Assembly (NCBI GenBank): GCA_963824935.1
Contig: CAWGRF010000017.1
Span: forward strand, 1 to 64,000
Reading direction: 5' to 3'
Source: JACCZX01 sp963824935
Lineage (GTDB): Bacteria > Pseudomonadota > Gammaproteobacteria > Burkholderiales > Burkholderiaceae_F
Length of the DNA: 64,000 nt
The first letter of the stretch is position 1; each line of letters opens with the position of its first letter. Positions 1 through 10,935 of the stretch are shown piece by piece. Made by a program: the position numbers and the translations under genes. The notes beneath the pieces are model-generated. The model was given only the letters and a program-made list of their open reading frames with translations. It searched no databases and had not been told where the DNA came from.

Positions 1-1
1 G

Positions 2-187
2 TTAGTCGCCCTTGTCCCAACCGTTGCGTTAGGAGATTACGAGGAAGATAAAAAGAAATATGACGAGTGCGTGGCAAAGGTAAAAAGGGACTATCCCCTG
101 CCGCCCGCAAGTATGAATGCGCTAAAACAATTGATCGTTTCTCTGTGTGGGGCGGCGCCAACACCTCCAGCGTCCGCCAAGAAATAA
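2..187 (+). CDS. hypothetical protein, C-terminal fragment cut by window start
   Basis: An open frame enters from the left edge and stops at TAA 185-187, giving about 61 residues. It opens with a hydrophobic stretch (LVALVPTVALG) followed by a charged segment (DYEEDKKKYDEC). This would fit the end of a signal peptide and the start of a small exported protein with two Cys. The real start lies outside the window. I do not recognise the family. Confidence 0.4.
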   Translation, partial: LVALVPTVALGDYEEDKKKYDECVAKVKRDYPLPPASMNALKQLIVSLCGAAPTPPASAKK

Positions 188-199
188 GCGAGTGGTGCG

Positions 200-403
200 C
201 TATGTGTGCGAAGCTGCCTTTTGTTTTTTCGCCCTCTCCCACTCTGTGGCGAGTCGCATCACTTCTACGCCTTCGGCTTTGAAACGCTCAAGATCTACCG
301 GTTCTCCACGTTTGACTCGAGCGTCTACATCGGCGCCGCTGACTTTCCAAGCTAGATATGCGTTCTGAAACGCTATCCACTTCTTGCCAACATCATCTGG
401 CAT
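200..403 (-). CDS. small hypothetical protein, possibly N-terminally truncated by a frameshift
   Basis: A 67-residue frame starting MPDDVGKKW and ending in a Lys-rich tail (ERAKKQKAASHT). It is charged, soluble-looking and of unknown family. The same frame stays open upstream for about 20 further codons with protein-like composition (HRVELGRDGHRY). A second frame starting near 522 then takes over in a region with A7 and A5 runs. The true gene may therefore begin near 522 and be broken by an indel around 440-480. No motif allows a function to be assigned. The stretch 404-560 otherwise holds nothing I recognise. Confidence 0.4.
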   Translation of the reverse strand: MPDDVGKKWIAFQNAYLAWKVSGADVDARVKRGEPVDLERFKAEGVEVMRLATEWERAKKQKAASHT

Positions 404-665
404 ATACCGATGACCGTCCCGACCCAGTTCGACGCGGTGAGGGTAACAACTGTGTGCGCCGATGGCACCCAGCCTTTTTGATTACCGTCTTTTTTTAGCC
501 TTGGCTGACAGTTGCGCGCCATGTCAGGACGCATGGCGACTTAAGGCGCATTTAGATCTTTTCAAATGAAGCGGTTTCGTTCTACTGACGCGGTACTCAC
601 TCCGTCAATTTCAAGCACGTAGAGCGAGCGCGGGCGAACGATGACGGTGTCGACGTGAAGCGTAC

Positions 666-756
666 TGGCGGAGAGAGTGGGATTCGAACCCACGATAGGC
701 TTATGACCTATACACACTTTCCAGGCGTGCGCCTTCGACCGCTCGGCCATCTCTCC
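666..756 (-). tRNA. tRNA-Ser (anticodon GGA)
   Basis: Read on the minus strand, the 7-bp acceptor stem GGAGAGA/TCTCTCC closes the gene. The anticodon loop contains GGA, a long variable arm follows (class II, typical of Ser), the T loop is GTTCGAATCC and the 3' end GCCA is encoded. Length is 88 nt plus CCA. It lies upstream of the acs terminator on the same strand. Confidence 0.96.
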
Positions 757-802
757 AATCGTTGCGCCGAAAGTATATCGGCCGATTGCAGACGAAAAAT
801 AA

Positions 803-825
803 GCCCGCGATAGCGCGGGCCTTGA
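803..825 (-). terminator. intrinsic terminator downstream of acs
   Basis: A 7-bp perfect inverted repeat (gcccgcg 803-809, cgcgggc 814-820) with a 4-nt loop is followed, in minus-strand reading, by TTATTTTT. It begins just past the acs stop codon, so it most likely ends the acs transcript. Confidence 0.8.
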
Positions 826-2796
<1,971 letters not shown>

Positions 2797-2897
2797 TTTT
2801 TGGTCTTCGCCCTTGTGCAAAGTGGAAGTGCGAGCAGTGGTTACAGCACCAACAAGATTAACTCTTTTGATGCTTCGAGGCACGCTCTCAACGGCCC

Positions 2898-3813
2898 TCA
2901 AGCGGCCCGAAGCAGCCGGGCCAGCGTTGAAGCATTGCGTTGCCCCTGATCTTCGTGGTTGTTATTGAAGACCACATGAACCTGGGCGCCGCGACCGGCG
3001 AGATCGTTTATCGACTCGGCGAGCTCCGCCAACTCGGTATCCGAGTAGTCATAGTTGAACCGGTCCGACGCCACGACACTCTTCGAATTCCAGGTGGCCG
3101 TGTTTCGACCATGCAAGCGAACCAGCGCCAGGCGCGGATGCGTAACTTCCCAATGAGCAGCGACGGTATTCGAAAACCCTTGCGGCGCATCGACGACGGT
3201 GTGCACCAAACCGTGCTCACGTTCAAATCGCAACGTGTATTCGCGGTGCACGTCGTTGAACCAGGTCTGGTGGCGGAATTCGACCGATAGCGTGTAGCCG
3301 GAGACCCGCTGCACACACTCCGCGACATGCTGCACGTGACGCCGGCGAATACGTTAACCAAGGCGCAAACTGAAAGTGCACGAGCCCCAATTTGCCAGCC
3401 TGCTTGAGCGGCTCGAGCGCTTCAATGAAAAATTCCCACAGCGCATCCAGCAGTTCGCTCGGCACGTCCTTGTACTGGATGGTCTTCTTGGTTGCGATCG
3501 CCGACGGGAGCCTGTCGCGTATCGGCGGCGGCAGCGCGTCAACCGCTGTTTGATGCCCGGTAAACAAGCGAAACGCTTTTACGTTGAAGGTGAAATCCGC
3601 AGGCGTTCGCTCCACCCACACCTTCGAGTTTTCAACCGAAGGTAACGCGTAGTAGCTGCTGTTGACTTCGACCAGCGGAAACTGACTGGCGTAGTAGCGC
3701 AGCCGCGCGGCGGCCGAACTACATCCCTTCGGATAGAAGCGGCGGGACTTTATCAGCGTGGGATCGGTCCACGATGCCGTTCCCACCAATATGGAGGTCT
3801 TCGCTTCGCGCAA
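2898..3813 (-). CDS. DUF72 family protein (YecE-like), interrupted by one frameshift
   Basis: The N-terminal part (from 3813) shows the DUF72 TIM-barrel signatures GTASWTDP, FNVKAFRLFTGH and FQFAPW. The C-terminal part in another frame continues with YTLSVEFRHQTWF, ALVRLHGRN and VHVVFNNNHEDQG. Together they cover a complete family member. The frame switch lies at about 3336-3365, and the total length is 3n+1, as expected for one inserted base. The biochemical role of DUF72 proteins is not established. The gene sits 101 bp upstream of acs on the same strand. Confidence 0.85.
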
Positions 3814-3860
3814 AGCGCGTTCGGCACCGCGACGCAGCGGGCCGCTTCGAAACGAGTTCG

Positions 3861-4064
3861 CTAATCAGTCAAGACAAACGTCACCTTGAGAATTACCTTG
3901 AAGCCCGTCACCTTGCCTTTTTCGATCTGCACTTCCTGGTCTTTGACCCACGCGCCCTTGACGTTTTTCAACGTCTTGTTCGCGCGCGCGACACCTTGCA
4001 GGATGGCGTCTTCGAAGCTTTTTTTGCTGACGCTGCTGATTTCGCTGATGCGTGCGACGGTCAT
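3861..4064 (-). CDS. dodecin family flavin-binding protein
   Basis: A 67-residue protein starting MTVARISEISS and ending VILKVTFVLTD, the size and pattern of bacterial dodecins. Dodecins form hollow 12-mers that bind FMN or riboflavin and act as flavin storage or buffer in the cytoplasm. The ATG at 4064 is preceded by AAGGA with 6-nt spacing, so I prefer it to the in-frame upstream ATG at 4091. It lies 47 bp upstream of the DUF72 gene on the same strand and may be cotranscribed with it. Confidence 0.92.
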   Translation of the reverse strand: MTVARISEISSVSKKSFEDAILQGVARANKTLKNVKGAWVKDQEVQIEKGKVTGFKVILKVTFVLTD

Positions 4065-4308
4065 GATTAGTCCTTCACGGTTAGCCGCCAAGCGGACATG
4101 ACTAGCGGAGAGGAGGAAGCCGAAGTGCTCGTATTTGCTTGATACTTCGGGGCAATCCTCATAAACCTGACGCCTCTGATCAAAAATCCGTCTGTCGGGT
4201 TGTTATAGGAGAGCCGAGTTTATATGCTCGGCGCGCCTTCCATAATGCGCTTCACTGAAGCGACATCGGGAGCGAAAGCAATGATGCGGTTCTACGGGGA
4301 TGCGCGGC

Positions 4309-4605
4309 ATGAGCGATGATCAGCAACTAAGCGACAACATGTCAGCGTTGCGCATGCTCGGCGAGATGGGAATTATCGATCCACTGTCGTCGGCCTTTGG
4401 TGTAGCGCGGCTCTATCTACATAAAGGTTTGGACGCGATGACTCAGGAGCAACGGTTCGTCTTCGATCAACAGGTTGCGCCCATACTGTTGCAGAAGTGC
4501 GGGCGCTGCGACGATTACGTTCAATTCAGCACGCTGCCGGACGCATACGAACAAGGCTCAATGCTTTGTAGCCGCCACCTTTATCAGCGCGACAAGGGCG
4601 AGTGA
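4309..4605 (+). CDS. small hypothetical protein with CxxC motif
   Basis: A 98-residue soluble protein (MSDDQQLSDNMS...). Its C-terminal third contains CGRC and a later Cys followed by Arg-His (MLCSRH), a pattern that could bind a metal. The ATG at 4309 has GGGG 9 nt upstream. An ATG at 4300 is in frame but sits on top of that Shine-Dalgarno. The family is unknown to me. The 244 bp to dodecin probably hold two divergent promoters, but no convincing -35/-10 pair was seen. Confidence 0.6.
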   Translation: MSDDQQLSDNMSALRMLGEMGIIDPLSSAFGVARLYLHKGLDAMTQEQRFVFDQQVAPILLQKCGRCDDYVQFSTLPDAYEQGSMLCSRHLYQRDKGE

Positions 4606-4684
4606 GCCAATGAACCAGCAGCAAAGCGCATGTGGCGGAGAGGGTGTCTGTCAAGACCCGCGCTAATGCTCGTTGTGCACGGTT

Positions 4685-4842
4685 CTAGCAGCTCGGAGAG
4701 AAGCGAAAGCCTGTATCGACGAAGTTCTCAGCCCACAGGCCGTCAGGGCAGTGGTAGTGGATTGTTTGGAAAGCTGATGGTGGCAGAAAGAGCAGCCGAC
4801 GAAAGAGTGGCGGCGAGAATCAGATGCTAGGAGAGCTTTCAT
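4685..4842 (-). pseudogene. small exported protein broken by two +1 frameshifts
   Basis: An ATG at 4842 is preceded by a strong Shine-Dalgarno (GGAAGGA, 5 nt). Three frames must be joined to read a sensible protein: MKALL, then LILAATLSSAALSA as a signal peptide, then HYHCPDGLWAENFVDTG and FRFSPSC before TAG. Removing one base after codon 5 and one about 30 codons later gives a 51-residue secreted peptide with two Cys. Without correction the frame reads a less plausible 59 residues to 4663. The rest of the 470-bp gap 4606-5075 shows no other supported feature. Confidence 0.45.
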
Positions 4843-5075
4843 AGCGATCCTTCCCCAAGGTGATTGCGCTTTGCTCAAGAGAGACCTGCGCCCGCGAACT
4901 ACGGCTGCAAGAATTGCGCCGCGTCGCAAATTCAAGCGCTTAGCTTCCGATCGGCGCAGAGTTGTTAAGCGCGCCGACACCGAACGCGTCGCATTGAGGG
5001 ACGTATTGTCCGAACGGGTCCCATCCATGATCGTGGACGAGTCGCATCTAATGCGCGAATGAAAGTGAGCCGGGG

Positions 5076-6365
5076 GTGAGTAAGGCGCAGCAGGTGCCCG
5101 AAGTGCCGTCATGGGTGCGGCAAATGACGCAGGGTTGCTGGTATCGGATTTCCGGAAATCATCCGGATCTCGATCTGCCCGCAACGCCAGTCGGCACGCG
5201 TTATCTCGCAGACAACGATCCGGCAACAGACCCCAGATTGAATCCTGCCAAGGGATCGAAGGAATTCCTGAGACGATTACTCGGTCGCAGTCCCCGCTCG
5301 CCGTGGCGCGGAAAAATGGGCTTTCCGGCAATCACAGAGGCATGGAACGGGGCGGTGTTCGCGTCACGCTTCGGTGCGAGTGGAGCGATGATTCTGTTTG
5401 GCGGAGGCCACAACGACTACTTTGGTTCTGATGTCCATGCGTTTGATCTCGCTACCCGCTGCTGGTCTCGCATCCTGGATGGATATGTAGTCGGACGCGC
5501 ACACGAGTATGGGGCTGGCGCGGTTTACCCGGATGCGGTGTATCCCGACGGCTCGCCTTTACCGCCGCATACCTATGGCTACGTTCAATATGACCCGGTA
5601 GGAAACGATTACTTGCTGTTCAAGGGACAGATCGAGCTAGGGCCGGATGTGCAAGCTGCGCCCATTGCTCACATGCTCAACTTGGATTCGTTGACATGGC
5701 GAAGGGGACCTAAACATCCGTCAGCAATTCTGACTTCAGGAGGCTGGACAACGTGGGATCACTCGCGCCGGATCATGTGGGGCCATTCAGGCGACGATGG
5801 CAATGCCTTTCTCAGTTTTAGTCCAGATGGAGATAACGGCGACGGCACGTTCGGGTCGTGGGGCACTTGCTACCCGAAAAAGATGCGAAACGCGGCCGAC
5901 CATAGCGCGATGCAGATCGACCCCGTGCGCGACATCATCGTGGTGGTAGCCAGCGCGCTCAACGGGATTTATGCGATTGATCCGAGTGCGCCAGACCGTG
6001 ACATCGCGCCACTTGCATGCGCCGGAGATCGGCCGGTCATCACGGCATACGCGGCCATTGAATACGCGCCAAACCTCGACCAATTCGTCTACTACTCTGC
6101 GAACGACGGCGCGCAGATCTATTCGATTACGGCGCCCGCTGGGTCAACATGGTCGCAGCTGGTATCTGGCACCTGGAATTGGTGCAGCGTTCGCAATCAG
6201 AGAAACAGCCTGAACCCCATCGCGGATGCGCAGGCGATTTCATCGCACGCCGTGAATGGAAGTCACACGTTTGGGCGATTTCGCGTCGCCAGCTACAGCG
6301 GGACCGACGTGGCGATATTGGTTCGCCATATCGATACGCCGGTTTACGCGATGAGGCTTTACTAA
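5076..6365 (+). CDS. kelch / galactose-oxidase-like beta-propeller protein, unknown function
   Basis: A 429-residue protein rich in Gly, Trp, Tyr and Asp. Propeller-blade repeats are visible, for example MILFGGGHNDYFGSDVHAFD near residue 105 followed by TRCWSRI, then HMLNLDSLTWRRG near 200 and later Trp/Gly blades. No signal peptide, lipobox or membrane helix is seen. The start is taken as GTG 5076 because codons upstream in this frame look non-coding and a GGGGG stretch precedes it. It is an orphan: its neighbours are a broken small gene and a tRNA fragment, so it may be accessory. Binding or enzymatic activity cannot be inferred. Confidence 0.7.
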   Translation: MSKAQQVPEVPSWVRQMTQGCWYRISGNHPDLDLPATPVGTRYLADNDPATDPRLNPAKGSKEFLRRLLGRSPRSPWRGKMGFPAITEAWNGAVFASRFGASGAMILFGGGHNDYFGSDVHAFDLATRCWSRILDGYVVGRAHEYGAGAVYPDAVYPDGSPLPPHTYGYVQYDPVGNDYLLFKGQIELGPDVQAAPIAHMLNLDSLTWRRGPKHPSAILTSGGWTTWDHSRRIMWGHSGDDGNAFLSFSPDGDNGDGTFGSWGTCYPKKMRNAADHSAMQIDPVRDIIVVVASALNGIYAIDPSAPDRDIAPLACAGDRPVITAYAAIEYAPNLDQFVYYSANDGAQIYSITAPAGSTWSQLVSGTWNWCSVRNQRNSLNPIADAQAISSHAVNGSHTFGRFRVASYSGTDVAILVRHIDTPVYAMRLY

Positions 6366-6415
6366 CCCATCACCACCGGACTGTCCCAAGGTGTCCCGCG
6401 AGGGGGTTACCGGGT

Positions 6416-6455
6416 GATTAACAGTCCGTCGCTCTACCGACTGAGCTATCGAGGA
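6416..6455 (-). pseudogene. tRNA-Asn 5' half (truncated tRNA gene)
   Basis: On the minus strand the 40 nt from 6455 match the first half of a tRNA-Asn(GTT): acceptor TCCTCGA, D arm with AGCTCAGTCGG, then the anticodon loop CTGTTAA. After TTAATC the match stops. No complementary anticodon stem, T arm with GTTCGA or acceptor 3' strand follows. A 7-bp inverted repeat (ggactgt 6378-6384, acagtcc 6421-6427) overlaps the break. This gene cannot give a functional tRNA. Confidence 0.75.
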
Positions 6456-6563
6456 AGAAGAACTGACTGATTATATGCGACGCGGTGGTGCGCACTGCTA
6501 CGATAATTCCACCGCCATGCGCCTACGCATGCGCCTGATCGCGAGACACACCGGGCACGAGGC

Positions 6564-8264
6564 ATGAAGCACTCCCGTTTAGAGAACGACCTCCGATTCG
6601 ATCCCACTCGAACGATCCGCGCGCCCCGCGGCAGCACGCTGACCTGCAAGAACTGGCTGATCGAAGCCGCGTACCGGATGATTCAAAACAACCTCGATCC
6701 GGACGTCGCCGAGGATCCGCACCGCCTTGTGGTCTACGGCGGCAGCGGCCGGGCAGCGCGCAACTGGCCATGCTACGACGCAATTCTCGAATCACTGGTC
6801 GCGCTTGAGGAGGACGAGTCGCTGCTGATCCAATCGGGCAAGGCCGTTGGCGTCTTCAAGACGCATACCGACGCGCCGCGTGTGCTGATCGCGAACTCCA
6901 ACCTCGTTCCCTACTGGGCGACCTCCGAAAAGTTCAGCGAGCTCGACCGCGCCGGGCTGATGATGTACGGGCAGATGACCGCCGGCTCCTGGATCTACAT
7001 CGGATCGCAGGGCATCGTGCAAGGCACCTACGAGACCTTTGTCGAGGCTGGACGTCAACATTACGGCGGCGATCTCTCCGGAAAATGGATTCTCACCGCG
7101 GGTCTCGGCGGCATGGGCGGTGCACAGCCGCTCGCGGCAGTGCTGGCGGGCGCTTCGGCGCTGGTGGTCGAGTGCCAGGAATCGCGCATCGATTTTCGAC
7201 TGCGCACGCGCTACCTCGACCACAAAGCGCACACGCTGGACGAGGCACTCGCGATGATGCGCGACGCGGTCGAGCGCAAGAGGGCGATCTCGGTCGGCCT
7301 GCTCGGCAATGCCGCCGACGTGCTGCCGGAGATTCTTGCGCGTGCGCAGGCAGGAGGCATGCGCCCGGACATCGTGACCGACCAGACGTCGGCACACGAT
7401 CTCGTGCATGGTTATCTACCTTCAGGGTGGTCGCTCGAGCGGTGGCGCGCGGCGCAGGAAACCGATCCCAAAGGGCTCGAAGCGGCAGCACGCCAGTCGA
7501 TCGTCAAGCACGTCAACGCGATGCTGGGCTTTCTGCGCATGGGCATTCCCACCGTCGATTACGGCAACAACATTCGTCAGGTGGCGTGGGAAGAGGGCGT
7601 CACCGACGCATTCGACTTCCCGGGGTTTGTTCCTGCGTACATCCGGCCGCTGTTTTGCCGCGGCAAGGGACCGTTTCGCTGGGTCGCGCTCTCCGGCGAC
7701 CCGGAGGACATCTACAAGACCGACCGCAAGATGAAGGAGCTCTTCCCGGCGGACGCGCCGCTGCACCGCTGGCTCGACATGGCGCGCGAGCGCATTGCGT
7801 TCCAGGGGCTACCGGCACGCATCTGCTGGATCGGTCTCGGCGAGCGCGATCGCGCCGGACTCGCGTTCAACGAAATGGTGCGCACCGGGGAGCTGAAGGC
7901 GCCGATCGTCATCGGCCGCGATCATCTCGACTCGGGATCGGTCGCAAGCCCCAATCGCGAAACCGAATCGATGCAGGATCGCTCGGACGCGGTCTCGGAC
8001 TGGCCGCTCCTTAACGCGCTGCTGAACACTGCAGGCGGTGCGACGTGGGTGAGCTTCCACCACGGCGGAGGGGTCGGGATCGGCTTCTCGCAGCACGCCG
8101 GCGTAGTGATCGTGTGCGACGGAACACCGGAGGCCGACAAGCGCATCGCGCGCGTGCTGTGGAACGATCCCGCGAGCGGCGTGATGCGGCACGCCGACGC
8201 CGGCTATGCCGCCGCAATCGAGTGCGCACGCGAACATCGACTACGCCTACCGTTTGTTGACTGA
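6564..8264 (+). CDS. hutU: urocanate hydratase
   Basis: A 566-residue cytoplasmic enzyme that adds water to urocanate to form 4-imidazolone-5-propanoate using tightly bound NAD+. Family signatures seen: YGGSGRAARNW, NSNLVPYWATSEKF, MTAGSWIYIGSQGI, TAGLGGMGGAQP, DQTSAHD, GLPARICWIGLGER with the conserved Cys, and FHHGGGVGIGFSQH. It is full length. It is the first gene of a seven-gene operon, and its TGA overlaps the ATG of hutI (TGATG). A thiourocanate hydratase of the ergothioneine route would look similar, but the presence of HutI and HutF favours urocanate. Confidence 0.95.
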   Translation: MKHSRLENDLRFDPTRTIRAPRGSTLTCKNWLIEAAYRMIQNNLDPDVAEDPHRLVVYGGSGRAARNWPCYDAILESLVALEEDESLLIQSGKAVGVFKTHTDAPRVLIANSNLVPYWATSEKFSELDRAGLMMYGQMTAGSWIYIGSQGIVQGTYETFVEAGRQHYGGDLSGKWILTAGLGGMGGAQPLAAVLAGASALVVECQESRIDFRLRTRYLDHKAHTLDEALAMMRDAVERKRAISVGLLGNAADVLPEILARAQAGGMRPDIVTDQTSAHDLVHGYLPSGWSLERWRAAQETDPKGLEAAARQSIVKHVNAMLGFLRMGIPTVDYGNNIRQVAWEEGVTDAFDFPGFVPAYIRPLFCRGKGPFRWVALSGDPEDIYKTDRKMKELFPADAPLHRWLDMARERIAFQGLPARICWIGLGERDRAGLAFNEMVRTGELKAPIVIGRDHLDSGSVASPNRETESMQDRSDAVSDWPLLNALLNTAGGATWVSFHHGGGVGIGFSQHAGVVIVCDGTPEADKRIARVLWNDPASGVMRHADAGYAAAIECAREHRLRLPFVD

Positions 8265-9527
8265 TGTCCGCCTATCGCGCGTCTGAGCACGAGGGCTGCG
8301 ACGCGCTGTGGATCAACGCGCAGCTGGCCACCATGACGCCGGGGACGCCCTACGGCGCAATCATGGATGGCGCGCTTGCAGTGAAGGATGGGCGCATCGA
8401 ATGGGTCGGCGCGCGCAGCTCGTTACCCAAGGGCATCGACGCGAACCTGAACGTGCACGATGCCGGCGGATGCTGGATAACACCTGGCCTGATCGACTGC
8501 CACACGCATATCGTCTATGCAGGCAACCGCGCCGGTGAATTCGAGCAGCGCCTGAACGGCGCGTCGTACGAGGAGATCGCGCGCAATGGTGGCGGTATCG
8601 CAGCGACGGTAGCAGCGACGCGCGCCGCAAGCGAGGACGTCCTGTTCGCGCAATCGGCTGCACGCCTCGCACGGTTGCTGAGCGAGGGCGTGACGACGAT
8701 CGAGATCAAGTCAGGCTATGGGCTCGATCGAGACACCGAGGCGAAAATGCTGCGGGTGGCACGCGAACTCGGCCGGCGGTTCAATGTTCGCGTGCGCAAC
8801 ACCTACCTTGGCGCGCACGCGGTTCCACCCGAGTTCGCCGGTCGTCCAGATGCGTATGTCGATTTTGTCTGTGATGACGTGATGCCCGCACTCGCTGGGC
8901 TGGGGCTGGTCGATGCGGTCGATGCGTTCTGCGACACGATTGGCTTCACACACGCGCAGACCGCACGTGTGTTCGCCGCGGCGCGCCGCGCGGGACTGCC
9001 GGTCAAGCTGCACGCGGAGCAGCTTTCCGACCAGAACGGCGCGGCGCTCGCTGCGCAATACGGGGCGCTCTCGGCTGATCACCTCGAGCATCTTTCTACG
9101 AAGAGGCATCGAGGCGATGGCCGCGGCCGGGACGGTGGCAGTGTTGCTTCCTGCGGCGTTTTATTTCTTGCGCGACACGCGCGTGCCGCCGATCGACGCG
9201 CTGCGCGCTGCCGGCGTTCCGATGGCGGTCGCCACCGACTGCAATCCTGGCACGTCGCCGACGACTTCACTGCTGCTGACCATGAACATGGCCTGTACGT
9301 TGTTTCGCTTGACGCCAGCTGAAGCTTTGGCGGGCGTGACGCGCCACGCTGCGCGTGCGCTGGGAGTGCACGCGGACTGCGGCATGTTGCAGGAGGGCAT
9401 GGCCGCTGACTTCGTGCTCTGGAACGACATTGAGTCACCGGGCGAGCTCGCGTATCGGCTGGGCTTTAACCCGTGTGGTCAGATCGTCCGCGCCGGTCGG
9501 CCGGTGTCAGCCAAAACGGACTCTTGA
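8264..9527 (+). CDS. hutI: imidazolonepropionase, interrupted by one frameshift
   Basis: An amidohydrolase-superfamily enzyme that opens imidazolonepropanoate to N-formimidoyl-L-glutamate. Frame 1 (from 8264) holds the metal site HTHIVYAG, the ARNGGGI and TIEIKSGYG motifs, HAEQLSDQNG and DHLEHLS. A different frame then continues with AAGTVAVLL, ATDCNPGTSP and the family C-terminus. The switch is at about 9095-9110 and total length is 3n+1, consistent with one inserted base. All metal ligands are present once the frames are joined, so the gene is probably intact in the organism. Confidence 0.93.
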
Positions 9528-9573
9528 TGGAAGTCTTCAGCTTGTGGCCGGGTCATCACGGCGCTCGCCGGTG

Positions 9574-10935
9574 ATGCAGGCATGGTTTGCGGTCAACGCC
9601 TGGCTGCCGCAAGGCTGGGCGCACAACGTCCGATGCGAAGTCGATGCGCAGGGTCACATCGCGCGGATCGACGTGGATGCCAGCGGCGATGGATGCGAAC
9701 GCATCGACGGGCTGGTGATACCAGGACTGTGCGACTTGCACTCGCATGCCTTTCAGCGCGCGATGGCGGGATTGGCGGAGCGCAGCCAGGTTGATCCTCC
9801 TGACACCTTCTGGACGTGGCGCGAGTTGATGTACCGCTTCGTCGCGCAGCTGACGCCTGAATCGCTCGAGCACATCGCGGCGCAGCTGTACGTGGAGCTT
9901 CTGAAGGGCGGCTATACCAGCGTCTGTGAGTTTCACTACGTGCATCGCGATCCGAGCGGCGCGGAATATGCGAATGCGGGCGAACTGGCGGAGCGCATCA
10001 TCGCTGCCGCCCGCGAAGTGCACATCGGACTCACGCTGTTGCCGGTGCTTTACATGACCTCCAATTTCGGCAGCGTGCCACTGCACAGCGGGCAACGCCG
10101 CTTTGTCGGAGATCCGGAGACGCTGTTGCGTCTTGTGCAGGACCTGCGCCGGCGTCACGATGACGCCATCTGCGTCGGCGTCGCGCCGCATTCGCTGCGA
10201 GCGGTGCCGCCGGAAGCGCTCGATGCGCTGGTCAGCGGCTTCGCCTCGATCGGCGGCGGACCGATTCACATGCACGTCGCCGAACAGACGAAAGAGGTCG
10301 ATGACTGCGTCGCATGGTCGGGGCAGCGCCCCGTGCAGTGGCTGCTCGAACATCAATCGGTCACACAAGACTGGTGCCTGGTTCACGCGACGCACATGAC
10401 TTCCGCGGAGACGCTGGCGCTCGCGCGAACCGGAGCAGTGGCAGGGCTGTGCCCCACGACAGAGGCAAATCTGGGTGACGGCTTCTTTCCGTTGCCCGAG
10501 TATGTCGGGGACGGCGGCAATTACGGGATCGGCAGCGACAGCAACATCTCGACCAGCTGCGCAGAAGAATTGCGCTGGCTCGAGTACGTTCAGCGTCTGA
10601 AGCTTCGTCGGCGCAATGTGATGGCCGACAGCGGTTCTGTGGGTGAAGCACTCTATCGGCAAGCACTGCGCGGCGGCGCGCAAGCGTCGGGGCGACCGAT
10701 CGGCGGTCTTAAGGTCGGGCAGCGCGCGGACTTGGTCGTGCTCGACCCGCACCATCCGTCGCTGATTGGCCGCGATCGCTCTGCGTGGCTCGACACCTAC
10801 GTGTTCTGCGCCTCCGGCAACCCGGTGCGAGATGTGATGGTGGGTGGCAAGTGGGTCATCCGCGACGGACGGCACGCGGCCGAAGAGGTCATCGCGCAAC
10901 GCTATGCGGGAGCGTTGCGGGAGCTGACGGAATGA
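9574..10935 (+). CDS. hutF: formimidoylglutamate deiminase
   Basis: A 453-residue amidohydrolase that converts N-formimidoyl-L-glutamate to N-formyl-L-glutamate and ammonia, the step typical of the five-enzyme histidine route. Seen: metal-binding HSHAFQRAMAG, MHVAEQTKEV, VHATHM and GSDSNIS. A GTG three bases upstream (9571) is an alternative start. The 46-bp gap to hutI is the largest inside the cluster. N-formylglutamate deformylase (hutG), expected to follow, is not in this window. The stop overlaps the next gene by 4 nt. Confidence 0.93.
   Translation: MQAWFAVNAWLPQGWAHNVRCEVDAQGHIARIDVDASGDGCERIDGLVIPGLCDLHSHAFQRAMAGLAERSQVDPPDTFWTWRELMYRFVAQLTPESLEHIAAQLYVELLKGGYTSVCEFHYVHRDPSGAEYANAGELAERIIAAAREVHIGLTLLPVLYMTSNFGSVPLHSGQRRFVGDPETLLRLVQDLRRRHDDAICVGVAPHSLRAVPPEALDALVSGFASIGGGPIHMHVAEQTKEVDDCVAWSGQRPVQWLLEHQSVTQDWCLVHATHMTSAETLALARTGAVAGLCPTTEANLGDGFFPLPEYVGDGGNYGIGSDSNISTSCAEELRWLEYVQRLKLRRRNVMADSGSVGEALYRQALRGGAQASGRPIGGLKVGQRADLVVLDPHHPSLIGRDRSAWLDTYVFCASGNPVRDVMVGGKWVIRDGRHAAEEVIAQRYAGALRELTE

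Noticed and set aside
562..750. Minus-strand open frame starting MAERSKAHAWKV
   Set aside because: It is a translation of tRNA-Ser and its flank, a frequent false gene.
4610..4666. An 18-codon frame after the CxxC gene
   Set aside because: Too short, with no convincing ribosome site or conserved pattern.
4663..5331. A 222-codon minus-strand frame
   Set aside because: Its first half is antisense to the beta-propeller gene and has no start signal or motif. Only the segment from 4842 has a ribosome site, and it is listed as a broken small gene.
9556..10899. Long antisense frame of 447 codons over hutF
   Set aside because: GC-rich codon bias opens the opposite strand; hutF motifs on the plus strand are decisive.
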